A stretch of DNA of 64,000 bases, taken from Alistipes onderdonkii (lineage in GTDB: Bacteria; Bacteroidota; Bacteroidia; Bacteroidales; Rikenellaceae). The stretch covers positions 1,736,001 through 1,800,000 of the forward strand of contig NZ_CP102251.1 of the NCBI RefSeq assembly GCF_025145285.1. Direction: 5' to 3'. Shown in pieces: positions 16,052-23,993 of this stretch (the first letter of the stretch is position 1; each line of letters starts with the position of its first letter). The position numbers and the translations under genes are program-made. The notes under the pieces are model-generated. The model saw only the letters and a program-made list of their open reading frames with translations, was not told where the DNA came from and ran no database searches.

Positions 16052-17263
16052 ATGGCAACAGTAAAAGTCAAGCTCAGGGAATCGACGGTCGGTGGGAAAG
16101 CGGGAGTAATATATTACCAGCTTTGCCATCGGCGCAAATCACAGCAGGTAACTACCTCCATGCGTCTCCAGCCCCGGCAGTGGGATGCAAGGCGCGGGTG
16201 TGTCATCACGCCCCTTTCGGGCGAAGCCCATGCGTTGCTGTCCGTGCAGCAGCGGATCGACCGTGATTTGTGTCTGTTGCATACGATCATCCGGGATTTC
16301 GAATTCCGGCAGGAGGGGTACTCGCTCAGGGATGTTGTCGATCGGTTTCGCAAGTCCCGGCGGAGCACCGTGCTCGCCTATGTCGAAACGCAGGCCGCAA
16401 GGCTCGAGGCGAACGGGAAGTTGGGGACGGCGCGCAACTACCGGCGGACACTCGGGAGTTTCTCCGATTTCCTGGGCGGACGGGACATTCCCTTTTCGCT
16501 CGTCGATGAACGGCTTGTGGGGCAGTATGACGACTGGCTCCGGCGCCGGGGCGTTGTCCGCAATACCGTCTCGTTTTATATGCGGATATTGCGTGCGGTC
16601 TATAATAGGGCCGTGAAGGAGGATGTCGTGCCACAGGCCGATCCTTTCCGGCATGTGTACACCGGTGTCGACCAGACCTGCAAGCGTGCTGTCGGCGAGG
16701 ATGTCGTCGTGCGGCTCCGGCAGCTGGATCTGACACATTCCCCGTCCCTGGCATTGGCCCGGGATATTTTTATTTTCAGTTATTGTACGCGCGGGATGGC
16801 ATTCGTGGACATTGCCTTCCTGAGGAATCAGGATATCGTCGGGGATACGATCCGTTATGTTCGCCGCAAGACCGGGCAGCGCCTCGTTATCCGTATCGAG
16901 CCCTGCATCGCGAAGCTTATCGGGCGCTATGCCGGTGCAGGGCGCATATCCGGCTATGTTTTTCCGCTGCTCAGTTCGGACGATCCGGTCAGGGCGTTTT
17001 CCCAATACCGTACGGCCCTTGACTATTATAATCGTCGGTTGAAAAAGCTGTCCGGTTTGCTGGGGCTCGAAGTCCCGCTCTCCTCCTATACCTCGCGGCA
17101 TACGTGGGCGACTGCTGCCCGGAACCATAACATTCCGTTGTCGGTCATCAGTGCGGGAATGGGACATGCTTCGGAAAAAACCACGCAGATTTACCTGGCT
17201 TCGCTCGAAAACTCCGTCATCGACCAGGCGAACCGGAGCCTGATAGCATCCTTATACGTGTAA
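16052..17263 (+). CDS. Tyrosine recombinase, probable invertase of the adjacent capsule promoter
   Basis: A 403-residue site-specific recombinase. It has an N-terminal arm-binding region with the Bacteroidetes pattern MATVKVKLREST, a SAM-like core-binding domain at about 100-200 (TARNYRRTLGSFSDFL), and a catalytic domain with R247 (CTRGMAF), K273 (RRKTGQ), R349, H350, H372 (GMGHASEKT) and nucleophile Y381 (TQIYLAS). The position that is histidine in most integrases is Y346 (SYTSRH), a variant I recall as common in Bacteroidetes invertases. I start at the ATG giving MATVK because upstream codons look non-coding. The stop codon TAA directly abuts the left inverted repeat at 17264. No transfer or phage genes accompany it, so local DNA inversion is its likely job rather than element integration. 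Confidence 0.93.
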   Translation: MATVKVKLRESTVGGKAGVIYYQLCHRRKSQQVTTSMRLQPRQWDARRGCVITPLSGEAHALLSVQQRIDRDLCLLHTIIRDFEFRQEGYSLRDVVDRFRKSRRSTVLAYVETQAARLEANGKLGTARNYRRTLGSFSDFLGGRDIPFSLVDERLVGQYDDWLRRRGVVRNTVSFYMRILRAVYNRAVKEDVVPQADPFRHVYTGVDQTCKRAVGEDVVVRLRQLDLTHSPSLALARDIFIFSYCTRGMAFVDIAFLRNQDIVGDTIRYVRRKTGQRLVIRIEPCIAKLIGRYAGAGRISGYVFPLLSSDDPVRAFSQYRTALDYYNRRLKKLSGLLGLEVPLSSYTSRHTWATAARNHNIPLSVISAGMGHASEKTTQIYLASLENSVIDQANRSLIASLYV

Positions 17264-17280
17264 GGTCTCTATATAAGAGA
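17264..17280 (+). repeat. Left inverted repeat (crossover site) of the invertible segment
   Basis: GGTCTCTATATAAGAGA. Inside it the arms TCTCT and AGAGA flank a 5-base core ATATA, so the repeat is itself nearly palindromic, as expected for a site bound by two recombinase monomers. It begins directly after the recombinase stop codon. Confidence 0.9.
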
Positions 17281-17358
17281 TAGGTCTGTCTTGATTACTA
17301 TCTGATAATCAATTATATAACATATAATAAAAGTTATTTTTACCGACCTTGTTCGATT

Positions 17359-17434
17359 ATTGTCTGCAAATACCCAAAGTCGGATTAAAAGAGCACTGAA
17401 TTCATCCACTTGGCGAACAATTCGTGCAGACAAT
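17359..17434. repeat. Secondary inverted repeat inside the invertible segment
   Basis: Perfect 10-bp arms ATTGTCTGCA (17359-17368) and TGCAGACAAT (17425-17434) are separated by 56 bases near the middle of the segment. It may be a regulator or accessory-protein site or a folded RNA/DNA element. No function can be assigned from sequence. Confidence 0.6.
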
Positions 17435-17518
17435 CGGGTCAAAGATGGTAAGTTTTTGATAATCAACTTGTTTTTGCATTGACAAGCGGTGCCGGGAACA
17501 AAAATATGATTTAAAAAA

Positions 17519-17550
17519 TTTGGGCATATGCTTTATTTTTAGTACTTTTG
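17519..17550 (+). promoter_or_regulatory. Invertible promoter of the capsule operon, ON orientation
   Basis: TTTG at 17519-17522 and TACTTTTG at 17543-17550 are 20 bases apart, an exact match to the Bacteroidetes housekeeping promoter (TTTG, 19-21 bases, TAnnTTTG). The start would be near 17557, still inside the segment, giving a leader of about 176 bases before upxY. No comparable promoter faces the other way within the segment. Confidence 0.82.
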
Positions 17551-17565
17551 CAAAAGTTATGAAGG

Positions 17566-17582
17566 TCTCTTATATAGAGACC
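17566..17582 (-). repeat. Right inverted repeat (crossover site) of the invertible segment
   Basis: The exact reverse complement of the left repeat. Together with two preceding G it forms a perfect 7+5+7 palindrome, GGTCTCT-TATAT-AGAGACC, at 17564-17582. The core TATAT is the complement of the left core ATATA, which gives the polarity needed for inversion. Confidence 0.9.
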
Positions 17583-17600
17583 GCACTTTAAAATACGGAA

Positions 17601-17679
17601 GTGTTCTTATGGGAGGCGCGTAATTGATTGAAAATCTTGGTTTTAAGAGGTTTTCGATGTCCCCATAGAACGCTTTTTT
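17601..17679 (+). terminator. Terminator-like hairpin in the upxY leader
   Basis: Bases 17601-17613 (GTGTTCTTATGGG) pair with 17662-17673 (CCCATAGAACGC) to give 12 base pairs, including one G-U pair and one bulged T at 17608. Six T follow at 17674-17679. It lies between the invertible promoter and the upxY ATG at 17733. It could stop most transcripts unless an antiterminator acts; UpxY-type proteins are known to prevent early termination in their own capsule leaders. The large loop (48 bases) may hold further structure. Confidence 0.65.
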
Positions 17680-17732
17680 CTCAACTGTACGCCTTTCCCG
17701 GGTGCCGAATCCCGACTTAACGGATCACAATA

Positions 17733-18278
17733 ATGGACTGTCAGGACACAGATGCCAAATGGTATGTGCTTCGGGTTACCTATCAGCGCGAACTCTCCAC
17801 CAAGGAGTATCTCGACAAACTGCATGTCGAGAATTTCGTGCCGGTAAGGGTCGTACGCCGCCGGGATTCCAAGGGCCGGTTTTCCCGGGTACGGGAAGCC
17901 GCAGTGCACAACTATATCTTCGTCCGTTCCACGCGGGAGGTTATCGACGACCTGAAGACATTCAGGCTGCCGATTCTGCGCTATGTGATGCATCAGCAAA
18001 ACGGCGAGAACCAGATTATGACCGTGCCCGAGTCCCAGATGCGCAATTTTATTGCCGTGGCCGCCAATATCGACGAACCGGTGATTTTCCTTTCGCCCGA
18101 AGAGGTCGCGTTGTCGAAAGGCGACAAGGTGAGGATTAAGGACGGCGTATTCATGGGTGTCGAAGGCACGTTCATGCGGGTGAAAAACACCCGGGACAGA
18201 CGTGTCGTTGTCAAGATCGACGGCATTATGGCGGTCGCTACCGCTTCCATTCCCTCCGCGTTGGTCGAAAAAATATGA
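17733..18278 (+). CDS. upxY: UpxY-family (NusG-like) capsule transcription antiterminator
   Basis: A 181-residue NusG paralogue that rides on RNA polymerase and keeps it transcribing through its own long capsule operon. The N-terminal NGN domain covers about residues 8-105 (KWYVLRVTYQRELSTKEYL, then NYIFVRSTREVI). The C-terminal KOW domain covers about 125-170 (LSKGDKVRIKDGVFMGVEG). This family normally occupies the first position of Bacteroidales capsule operons, as here. The gene lies about 176 bases downstream of the invertible promoter's predicted start, behind the leader hairpin. The symbol denotes the family; the letter of the specific locus is not assigned. Confidence 0.92.
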   Translation: MDCQDTDAKWYVLRVTYQRELSTKEYLDKLHVENFVPVRVVRRRDSKGRFSRVREAAVHNYIFVRSTREVIDDLKTFRLPILRYVMHQQNGENQIMTVPESQMRNFIAVAANIDEPVIFLSPEEVALSKGDKVRIKDGVFMGVEGTFMRVKNTRDRRVVVKIDGIMAVATASIPSALVEKI

Positions 18279-18333
18279 TCCCTGGCCTGTAAACCTGCAA
18301 AAGGAACTATTCCGGTTCCGATAAATTACTGAC

Positions 18334-19239
18334 ATGACACCGAATTACCTGAAGAAAATGTTGCCATTGCTGCTGGATGCCGATCCCGCCCAGGCCACGA
18401 ATGTGCAGCTCGTGTCGTTGGCAAAGGCTTTTGCCGCGGGCTATGGGTTGGTGTCGTCCGTGGCGCCTGCCGGGGAATTCGGTACGGAGGAAACCTATCG
18501 CAACAGGATCGACAGCTTGTTCTGGGCGCTGTCTGAACGCTCTGAACACGAGCCCGACACAGCGATCCGTAGCCGGATGGTTCATGCCATGTATTCGCTT
18601 GCCTGCGAAACGGTGTTTTCCGTCGATCTGCGGAAGAAAAACTGTTGCTACCGGGCTGCGGACGCACTTGTCCGGGATTTTGTGGGCGTCGTCGGTGCCC
18701 GACCGGAAAACGGTCTGTTTCAACAGACGGGCGTCTGCATGTGCGCGGCCGACCTGCTCTATCCCGCTCCGGCTGTCGATGACGAATACCTGCTGTTCCT
18801 GAAACGGCAGATGGCCGGCTGGAGATTCGCCCTGGATGCTGATGGCTGCTGGCCGGGGGTGTCGTCCGAGGTCGCATTGGAACGTATCGGGGTGATGAAC
18901 CGGGTTGCCTGGATGTTTCCCGACTTGGAGAACGATGCCGTGATAAGGCGGGCGACGGGGTATTACCGCAGGTGCGTACGTGTCCCTGCCGACCCCCTGA
19001 ATTTCGACGAGGGGTACCTCTGTACGCTGGGGCGGATGTACGAGGTCGCATTGCAGGGCAATGCCCTCCCTGTCGATAAACCCGTAGCGCGGCGGATCGC
19101 CCGGTTCATGTACGATTACAGCCTGACGCTGCCCGTGCGCGGCGACGCATGGTATTATTGCACTTCTTATGTCATACATTGTATTGCCGAAAGTATCGGG
19201 GCGCGACTGGAGGCTGAAATGGAACGGCATATCGCATAA
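18334..19239 (+). CDS. Unknown protein in second position of the capsule operon
   Basis: A 301-residue, probably soluble protein with no signal peptide or membrane helix. I do not recognise the family. It is rich in helix-forming segments with several cysteines (YSLACETVFSVDLRKKNCCYRAAD; GVCMCAADLLYP) and repeated aromatic/alanine patterns that suggest an all-helical solenoid-like or toroid fold. It lies between upxY (55 bases upstream) and the initiating sugar-phosphate transferase. In B. fragilis loci the second gene is usually upxZ, an inhibitor of other loci's UpxY proteins, but this protein is about twice as long and not visibly similar. A regulatory role is possible from position alone. 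Confidence 0.85.
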   Translation: MTPNYLKKMLPLLLDADPAQATNVQLVSLAKAFAAGYGLVSSVAPAGEFGTEETYRNRIDSLFWALSERSEHEPDTAIRSRMVHAMYSLACETVFSVDLRKKNCCYRAADALVRDFVGVVGARPENGLFQQTGVCMCAADLLYPAPAVDDEYLLFLKRQMAGWRFALDADGCWPGVSSEVALERIGVMNRVAWMFPDLENDAVIRRATGYYRRCVRVPADPLNFDEGYLCTLGRMYEVALQGNALPVDKPVARRIARFMYDYSLTLPVRGDAWYYCTSYVIHCIAESIGARLEAEMERHIA

Positions 19240-19320
19240 ATGATAAAGCCTGTTGAATTTTCCATTTGATTGCTGTCGATGTAAAACCTCTTCCTTTTCC
19301 GGATAATAAAATGAATCAGT

Positions 19321-20493
19321 ATGGCAACGCCTCTTTGCTACACAGTCATCATTCCTTTCTTTATAGCCCTTTTCTTAGTCGGCTGGATCCATCCTAAACT
19401 GGTGAAGATCGCCCTGTTAAAAAACATTGTCGATAATCCGGATGCCCGTAAACTCCAACGTACGCCTGTCCCGGTCTTGGGCGGCGTCGCCGTTTTCTTC
19501 GGGGTCGTGATCGCGATCGGGTGCATGAGCGCCGTCGTGGACTGCTCCGGACTGCCCGTCGTGATCATGGCCATGATGGCGATGCTCTATACCGGCACGA
19601 TGGACGATATTCTGAACCTTTCCCCTTCCCTGCGGCTTTTGATCGAGATCGTCGTCGTGCTGCTGCTGGTCTTCGTCGGCGGCTATTGCATAAACGACTT
19701 CCACGGTTTGTGGGGCATCGGGCCGATCTCTCCCTGGTGTGCCGTCCCCCTGACTGTTTTTGCCACCGTTGGCATTATCAACGCCATCAACCTGGTGGAT
19801 GGCGTAAACGGTCTTTCTTCGGGTTATTGCATCATGGCCTGTACCATCTTCGGCATACTTTTCCATCTCGCCGGCGAAGAGGCGATGACCATCCTGGCGG
19901 TAGTTTCGGTCGGGGCCTTGATTCCCTTCTTCCTGCACAATGTCTTCGGTAAAACCTCAAAGATGTTCATCGGCGACGGCGGGACGTTGGTCATGGGCAC
20001 CGTCATGTCCGTCTTCGTGATCGCCATCCTGCAATCCGGCTCGCGGGTCGCAGCCTTTGTCGACCCCAATGTCGGGCTTGTACCGTTCACGCTGGCGGTA
20101 TTGTCGGTTCCCGTGTTCGATACGCTGCGCGTGATGTCGACGCGTATGCTGAAGGGCTCGTCGCCATTCCGTCCCGACAAGACCCACCTGCACCATATGT
20201 TCATCGACATGGGTTGTTCCCATGTCGCGACGACATTGGCTATCTTGGGATTGAATACGGCGGTCGTATTATGCTGGTGGGCGTTCGAAGCGGCCGGTTT
20301 TTCAATCGCCGTTCAACTGTATGCGGTCGTCGGCATGAGCCTTCTGGCCACGTTCGGGTTGTATCATTTCATGCAATGGCATATCCGCCGCGACACGAAA
20401 TTCATGGGCATTATCCGCCGGCTGGGGTACAAGACCCATATCAGCCGTACCGGAATTTTTTTCTGGTTGCAGCAGGTCATGGATAAGGTTTGA
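19321..20493 (+). CDS. WecA/TagO-type undecaprenyl-phosphate sugar-1-phosphate transferase
   Basis: A 390-residue polytopic membrane enzyme of the MraY/WecA family. It would start the polysaccharide repeat unit by moving a HexNAc-1-phosphate from a UDP-sugar to undecaprenyl phosphate on the cytoplasmic face. About eleven hydrophobic helices are visible. Catalytic motifs are D95-D96 (TGTMDDILNL), NLVDGVNGL at 157-165, FIGDGGTLVMG and the basic/histidine loop FRPDKTHLHHMF. It belongs to the polyisoprenyl-phosphate N-acetylhexosamine-1-phosphate group rather than MraY. UDP-GlcNAc as donor is the family default, not proven here. Confidence 0.9.
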   Translation: MATPLCYTVIIPFFIALFLVGWIHPKLVKIALLKNIVDNPDARKLQRTPVPVLGGVAVFFGVVIAIGCMSAVVDCSGLPVVIMAMMAMLYTGTMDDILNLSPSLRLLIEIVVVLLLVFVGGYCINDFHGLWGIGPISPWCAVPLTVFATVGIINAINLVDGVNGLSSGYCIMACTIFGILFHLAGEEAMTILAVVSVGALIPFFLHNVFGKTSKMFIGDGGTLVMGTVMSVFVIAILQSGSRVAAFVDPNVGLVPFTLAVLSVPVFDTLRVMSTRMLKGSSPFRPDKTHLHHMFIDMGCSHVATTLAILGLNTAVVLCWWAFEAAGFSIAVQLYAVVGMSLLATFGLYHFMQWHIRRDTKFMGIIRRLGYKTHISRTGIFFWLQQVMDKV

Positions 20494-20560
20494 TTTTTTT
20501 ATTCGCGACCCTGTATGTCCGGGACACATTATTTATAAAATATAGATTTAACTTATTGTA

Positions 20561-21445
20561 ATGAAAGGCATAATCTTGGCAGGTGGCAGCGGTACACGGT
20601 TGTACCCGATCACGAAGGGCGTCAGCAAGCAGTTGTTGCCTGTTTACGACAAGCCGATGGTCTACTACCCCTTATCGGCCTTGCTGCTGGCTGGCATCCG
20701 CGACATCCTCCTGATCTCTACGCCAGAGGATCTGGGCGGTTTCCGTCGTTTACTGGGCGACGGCTCCGACTACGGGGTTCGTATCACGTATGCCGAGCAG
20801 CCGTCCCCGGACGGTCTTGCACAGGCATTCCTTATCGGCGCGGATTTCATCGGCGATGACTCCGTGTGTCTGGTTCTGGGGGACAATATCTTCCACGGCT
20901 CGGGCTTCACGGGTCTTCTTCGCGAGGCAGTCCGCACGGCCGAGGAGGATGGCAAGGCTACGGTCTTCGGCTACCGTGTCGAGGATCCCCAGCGCTACGG
21001 CGTGGCGGAGTTCGATGCGGCGGGCAACTGCCTGTCGATCGAGGAGAAACCGGCGCACCCGAAATCGAACTACGCAGTGGTGGGCCTGTACTTCTACCCG
21101 AACAAGGTCGTGGATGTGGCCAAGGGTATCCGGCCCTCGGCGCGCGGGGAGCTTGAGATCACGAGCGTCAACCAGTCGTTCCTGCAACGCGGCGAGCTGA
21201 AGGTGCAGACGCTTCAGCGCGGCTTCGCGTGGCTGGACACGGGCACGCACGACTCGCTGGCCGAGGCCTCGATCTTCGTGGAGGTCATCGAGAAACGTCA
21301 GGGCCTCAAGATCGCCTGCCTGGAGGGCATCGCCTACCATAACGGCTGGATCACGGCCGCGAAGCTCCGTGAGCTTGCGCAGCCGATGCTCAGGAACCAG
21401 TACGGGCAGTACCTTTTGAAACTCCTCGACGAAACCCGACACTGA
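20561..21445 (+). CDS. rmlA: Glucose-1-phosphate thymidylyltransferase
   Basis: The first enzyme of dTDP-L-rhamnose synthesis: glucose-1-phosphate plus dTTP gives dTDP-glucose. The protein is 294 residues, the usual length. The nucleotide-binding loop GGSGTRLYPIT lies at 8-18, the LGDNIFHG metal/sugar site near 108, and EKPAHPKSNYAVVGLYFY near 160. It opens the compact block rmlA-rmlC-rmlD-rmlB, whose members overlap or nearly overlap. GC content here is as high as in the flanking chromosome, unlike the downstream cassette. Confidence 0.96.
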   Translation: MKGIILAGGSGTRLYPITKGVSKQLLPVYDKPMVYYPLSALLLAGIRDILLISTPEDLGGFRRLLGDGSDYGVRITYAEQPSPDGLAQAFLIGADFIGDDSVCLVLGDNIFHGSGFTGLLREAVRTAEEDGKATVFGYRVEDPQRYGVAEFDAAGNCLSIEEKPAHPKSNYAVVGLYFYPNKVVDVAKGIRPSARGELEITSVNQSFLQRGELKVQTLQRGFAWLDTGTHDSLAEASIFVEVIEKRQGLKIACLEGIAYHNGWITAAKLRELAQPMLRNQYGQYLLKLLDETRH

Positions 21446-21449
21446 TACC

Positions 21450-22022
21450 ATGAAAGTCATCCCTACCGAAATAGAAGGTGTTGTTCTCCTCGAACCCGAT
21501 GTCTTCGGAGACGAGCGGGGCTATTTTTTCGAGAGCTATTCTGAGCAGTCCTTCGACAGGCTCGTACGCCCCGTGCGGTTCGTGCAGGACAACGAGTCGA
21601 TGTCGAAGTACGGCGTTCTTCGCGGTCTTCACTTCCAGCGGGGAGCGCATGCACAGTCGAAGCTGGTGCGCGTTGTCCGGGGCTGCGTGCTGGACGTCGC
21701 GGTGGACATCCGCCGGGGCTCGCCCACGTTCGGGCGACACGTCTCTGTGGAGCTCTCGGGGGATAACAAACGGCAGTTCTTCGTGCCGCGGGGCTTTGCG
21801 CACGGCTTCTCGGTGCTGAGCGACGAGGCTGTATTCCAATACAAGTGCGACAACCTCTATGCCCCCGAATCGGAGGGCGCCATTGCATGGAACGACCCGT
21901 CGCTGGGCATCGACTGGCGCCTGGCGCCGGGGGATGTCGTCCTCTCGCCCAAGGACAGCGGCCACCCGCGGCTGGCGGAGGCCGCGGAACTGTTCGACTA
22001 CAATACGGACTACTATGCTTAA
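21450..22022 (+). CDS. rmlC: dTDP-4-dehydrorhamnose 3,5-epimerase
   Basis: A 190-residue cupin-fold epimerase acting on dTDP-4-keto-6-deoxyglucose. It shows GYFFESYSEQSF near the N-terminus, RGLHFQ with catalytic H61, the strand GCVLDVAVDIRRGSPTFG, and RGFAHGFSVL followed by QYKCDNLYAPESEGAI. The length is standard. It starts 4 bases after rmlA and its stop overlaps the rmlD start by 8 bases. Confidence 0.96.
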   Translation: MKVIPTEIEGVVLLEPDVFGDERGYFFESYSEQSFDRLVRPVRFVQDNESMSKYGVLRGLHFQRGAHAQSKLVRVVRGCVLDVAVDIRRGSPTFGRHVSVELSGDNKRQFFVPRGFAHGFSVLSDEAVFQYKCDNLYAPESEGAIAWNDPSLGIDWRLAPGDVVLSPKDSGHPRLAEAAELFDYNTDYYA

Positions 22023-22887
22023 TATCCTGATTACGGGCGCCCGGGGGCAGCTGGGGAGCTCCTTGCGGCAGCTTGGGAGCGTATCGCCCAACAACTACCT
22101 GGCCACCGACGTCGCGGAGCTGGACATCACCGACGCCGGGGCGGTGCTTCAAACGGTCAAGGAACAGCGTATCGACGTGATCGTCAACTGCGCGGCCTAC
22201 ACGAACGTGGAGCGTGCCGAGGAGGACGAGGCAAGGGCCGACCTGCTCAACCACAAGGCCGCGGCATACCTCGCAGCTGCGGCCAAAGAAACGGGTGCGA
22301 CGCTGATCCACGTCTCGACGGACTACGTCTTCGACGGCACGGCCCATACGCCCTACAGGGAGGATATGGCGACCTCGCCGCTGGGGGCCTACGGGCGTAC
22401 GAAGCTGGCGGGCGAAGAGGCCGTGAAGGCCTCGGGATGCCGTTACCTGATCCTGCGCACGGCGTGGCTCTATTCGGAGTACGGGAACAACTTTCTGAAG
22501 ACGATGCTGCGTCTGACCTCGGAGCGCGAGACGCTGCGCGTGGTCTTCGACCAGGTGGGCACTCCGACCTACGCCGGAGACTTGGCGCTTGCGATCTTCT
22601 CCCTGATCGAGACGGGGCGCTACGCGGGCAACGAGGGGGTGTACCACTTCACCGACGAGGGCGTGTGCTCGTGGTACGACTTCGCGGTGGAGATCGCCGC
22701 GGCCGCGGGTCACGGCACGTGCCGCATCATCCCCTGCCACACGTCGGAATACCCCACGAAGGCCCAGCGCCCGGCCTACTCGGTGCTGGACAAGACCAAA
22801 TTCAAAGAGACCTTCCAAATGGACATCCCCCACTGGAGGGAGGCTTTGATCTACTGCATGAAACGACTCACAGAAAATAACCCATGA
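22015..22887 (+). CDS. rmlD: dTDP-4-dehydrorhamnose reductase
   Basis: A 290-residue short-chain reductase making dTDP-L-rhamnose. The NAD(P)-binding motif GARGQLG is at 8-14; STDYVFDG and the catalytic YGRTK(LAGE) follow. The frame stays open well upstream into rmlC, but the ATG at 22015 (MLNILITGA) is the family-typical start. The 8-base overlap with rmlC and 4-base overlap with rmlB indicate tight translational coupling. Confidence 0.95.
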   Translation: MLNILITGARGQLGSSLRQLGSVSPNNYLATDVAELDITDAGAVLQTVKEQRIDVIVNCAAYTNVERAEEDEARADLLNHKAAAYLAAAAKETGATLIHVSTDYVFDGTAHTPYREDMATSPLGAYGRTKLAGEEAVKASGCRYLILRTAWLYSEYGNNFLKTMLRLTSERETLRVVFDQVGTPTYAGDLALAIFSLIETGRYAGNEGVYHFTDEGVCSWYDFAVEIAAAAGHGTCRIIPCHTSEYPTKAQRPAYSVLDKTKFKETFQMDIPHWREALIYCMKRLTENNP

Positions 22888-23993
22888 AACGCACTATCCT
22901 GATTACGGGCGGAGCGGGCTTTATCGGCTCGCACGTAGTACGCCTGTTCGTGACGAAATACCCGGATTACCGGATCGTGAACCTGGACAAACTGACCTAT
23001 GCGGGGAACCTCGCCAACCTGCGGGACATCGAGGATTCCCCGAACTACGTGTTCGAGAAGGGGGACATCTGCGACCTGGATATGCTGCGGGCGCTGTTTG
23101 GTCAGTATGACATCGACGGGGTCATCCACCTCGCGGCCGAAAGCCATGTCGACCGCTCGATCAGGGATCCGTTCACCTTCGCGCGTACGAACGTCCTGGG
23201 CACGCTCTCGCTGCTCGAGGCGGCACGGGAATACTGGAACGGTGATTGGGCAGGCAAGCTGTTCTACCACATCTCCACCGACGAGGTGTACGGGGCGCTG
23301 GAGCTGACCCGTCCCGAGGGAGATGCTGCGGGCGGGGAGAGCGGCGGCGGGCCCTTCGGCGAGGAGTTCTTCACCGAAGAGACGAAGTACGCCCCGCACA
23401 GCCCCTACTCGGCCTCGAAAGCCTCGTCCGACCACTTCGTGCGGGCCTACCACGACACGTACGGGATGCCGACGCTGGTGACTAACTGCTCGAACAACTA
23501 CGGGCCCTACCAGTTTCCGGAGAAGCTCATCCCGCTGTTCATCAACAACATCCGCCACCAAAAGCCGCTGCCCGTGTACGGCCGCGGGCAGAACGTGCGC
23601 GACTGGCTGTACGTCGAGGATCATGCACGGGCCATCGACGTGATCTTCCACAGGGGCAAGGTCGCCGACACGTACAACATCGGGGGCTTCAACGAATGGA
23701 AGAACATCGACCTGATACGGGTGATCGTACGGACGGTGGACAGGCTGCTGGGCAACCCCGAGGGGTCGTCGGAGAAGCTCATCACGTATGTCACCGACCG
23801 CGCAGGCCACGATCTGAGGTACGCCATCGACTCGCGCAAACTCAAGCGCGAACTGGGCTGGCAGCCCAGCCTGCAGTTCGAGGAAGGAATCGAAAAAACT
23901 GTCCGCTGGTACCTCCAAAACCAATCGTGGATGGACGACATAACCTCAGGCGAATACCAGCAATACTATCAGAGCATGTATAAGGGAAGATAA
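22884..23993 (+). CDS. rmlB: dTDP-glucose 4,6-dehydratase
   Basis: A 369-residue extended short-chain dehydratase converting dTDP-glucose to its 4-keto-6-deoxy form. It has GGAGFIGSH (NAD site, 9-17), HLAAESHVDRSI, STDEVYGAL and the catalytic YSASKASSDH. The gene order rmlA-C-D-B completes the rhamnose pathway. It is the last high-GC gene of the operon; the next gene starts immediately (ATG at 23994) and is visibly richer in A and T. Confidence 0.96.
   Translation: MKRTILITGGAGFIGSHVVRLFVTKYPDYRIVNLDKLTYAGNLANLRDIEDSPNYVFEKGDICDLDMLRALFGQYDIDGVIHLAAESHVDRSIRDPFTFARTNVLGTLSLLEAAREYWNGDWAGKLFYHISTDEVYGALELTRPEGDAAGGESGGGPFGEEFFTEETKYAPHSPYSASKASSDHFVRAYHDTYGMPTLVTNCSNNYGPYQFPEKLIPLFINNIRHQKPLPVYGRGQNVRDWLYVEDHARAIDVIFHRGKVADTYNIGGFNEWKNIDLIRVIVRTVDRLLGNPEGSSEKLITYVTDRAGHDLRYAIDSRKLKRELGWQPSLQFEEGIEKTVRWYLQNQSWMDDITSGEYQQYYQSMYKGR

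Larger units (their letters stand above)
17264..17582. other. Invertible promoter segment (phase switch) of the capsule locus
   Basis: A 285-bp AT-rich segment is bounded by perfect 17-bp inverted repeats: GGTCTCTATATAAGAGA at 17264-17280 and its reverse complement at 17566-17582. It holds no gene. It carries a complete Bacteroidetes promoter pointing out across the right repeat towards upxY, so this assembly shows the ON state. A tyrosine recombinase gene ends one base before the left repeat. The arrangement matches known invertible capsule promoters of Bacteroides fragilis in principle. Inversion itself is inferred and not shown by the sequence. Confidence 0.88.

Noticed and set aside
16052..17582. 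Recombinase read as the integrase of a mobile element
   Set aside because: No transfer, replication or phage genes follow, no tRNA attachment site is seen, and the inverted rather than direct repeats beside it fit inversion, not integration.
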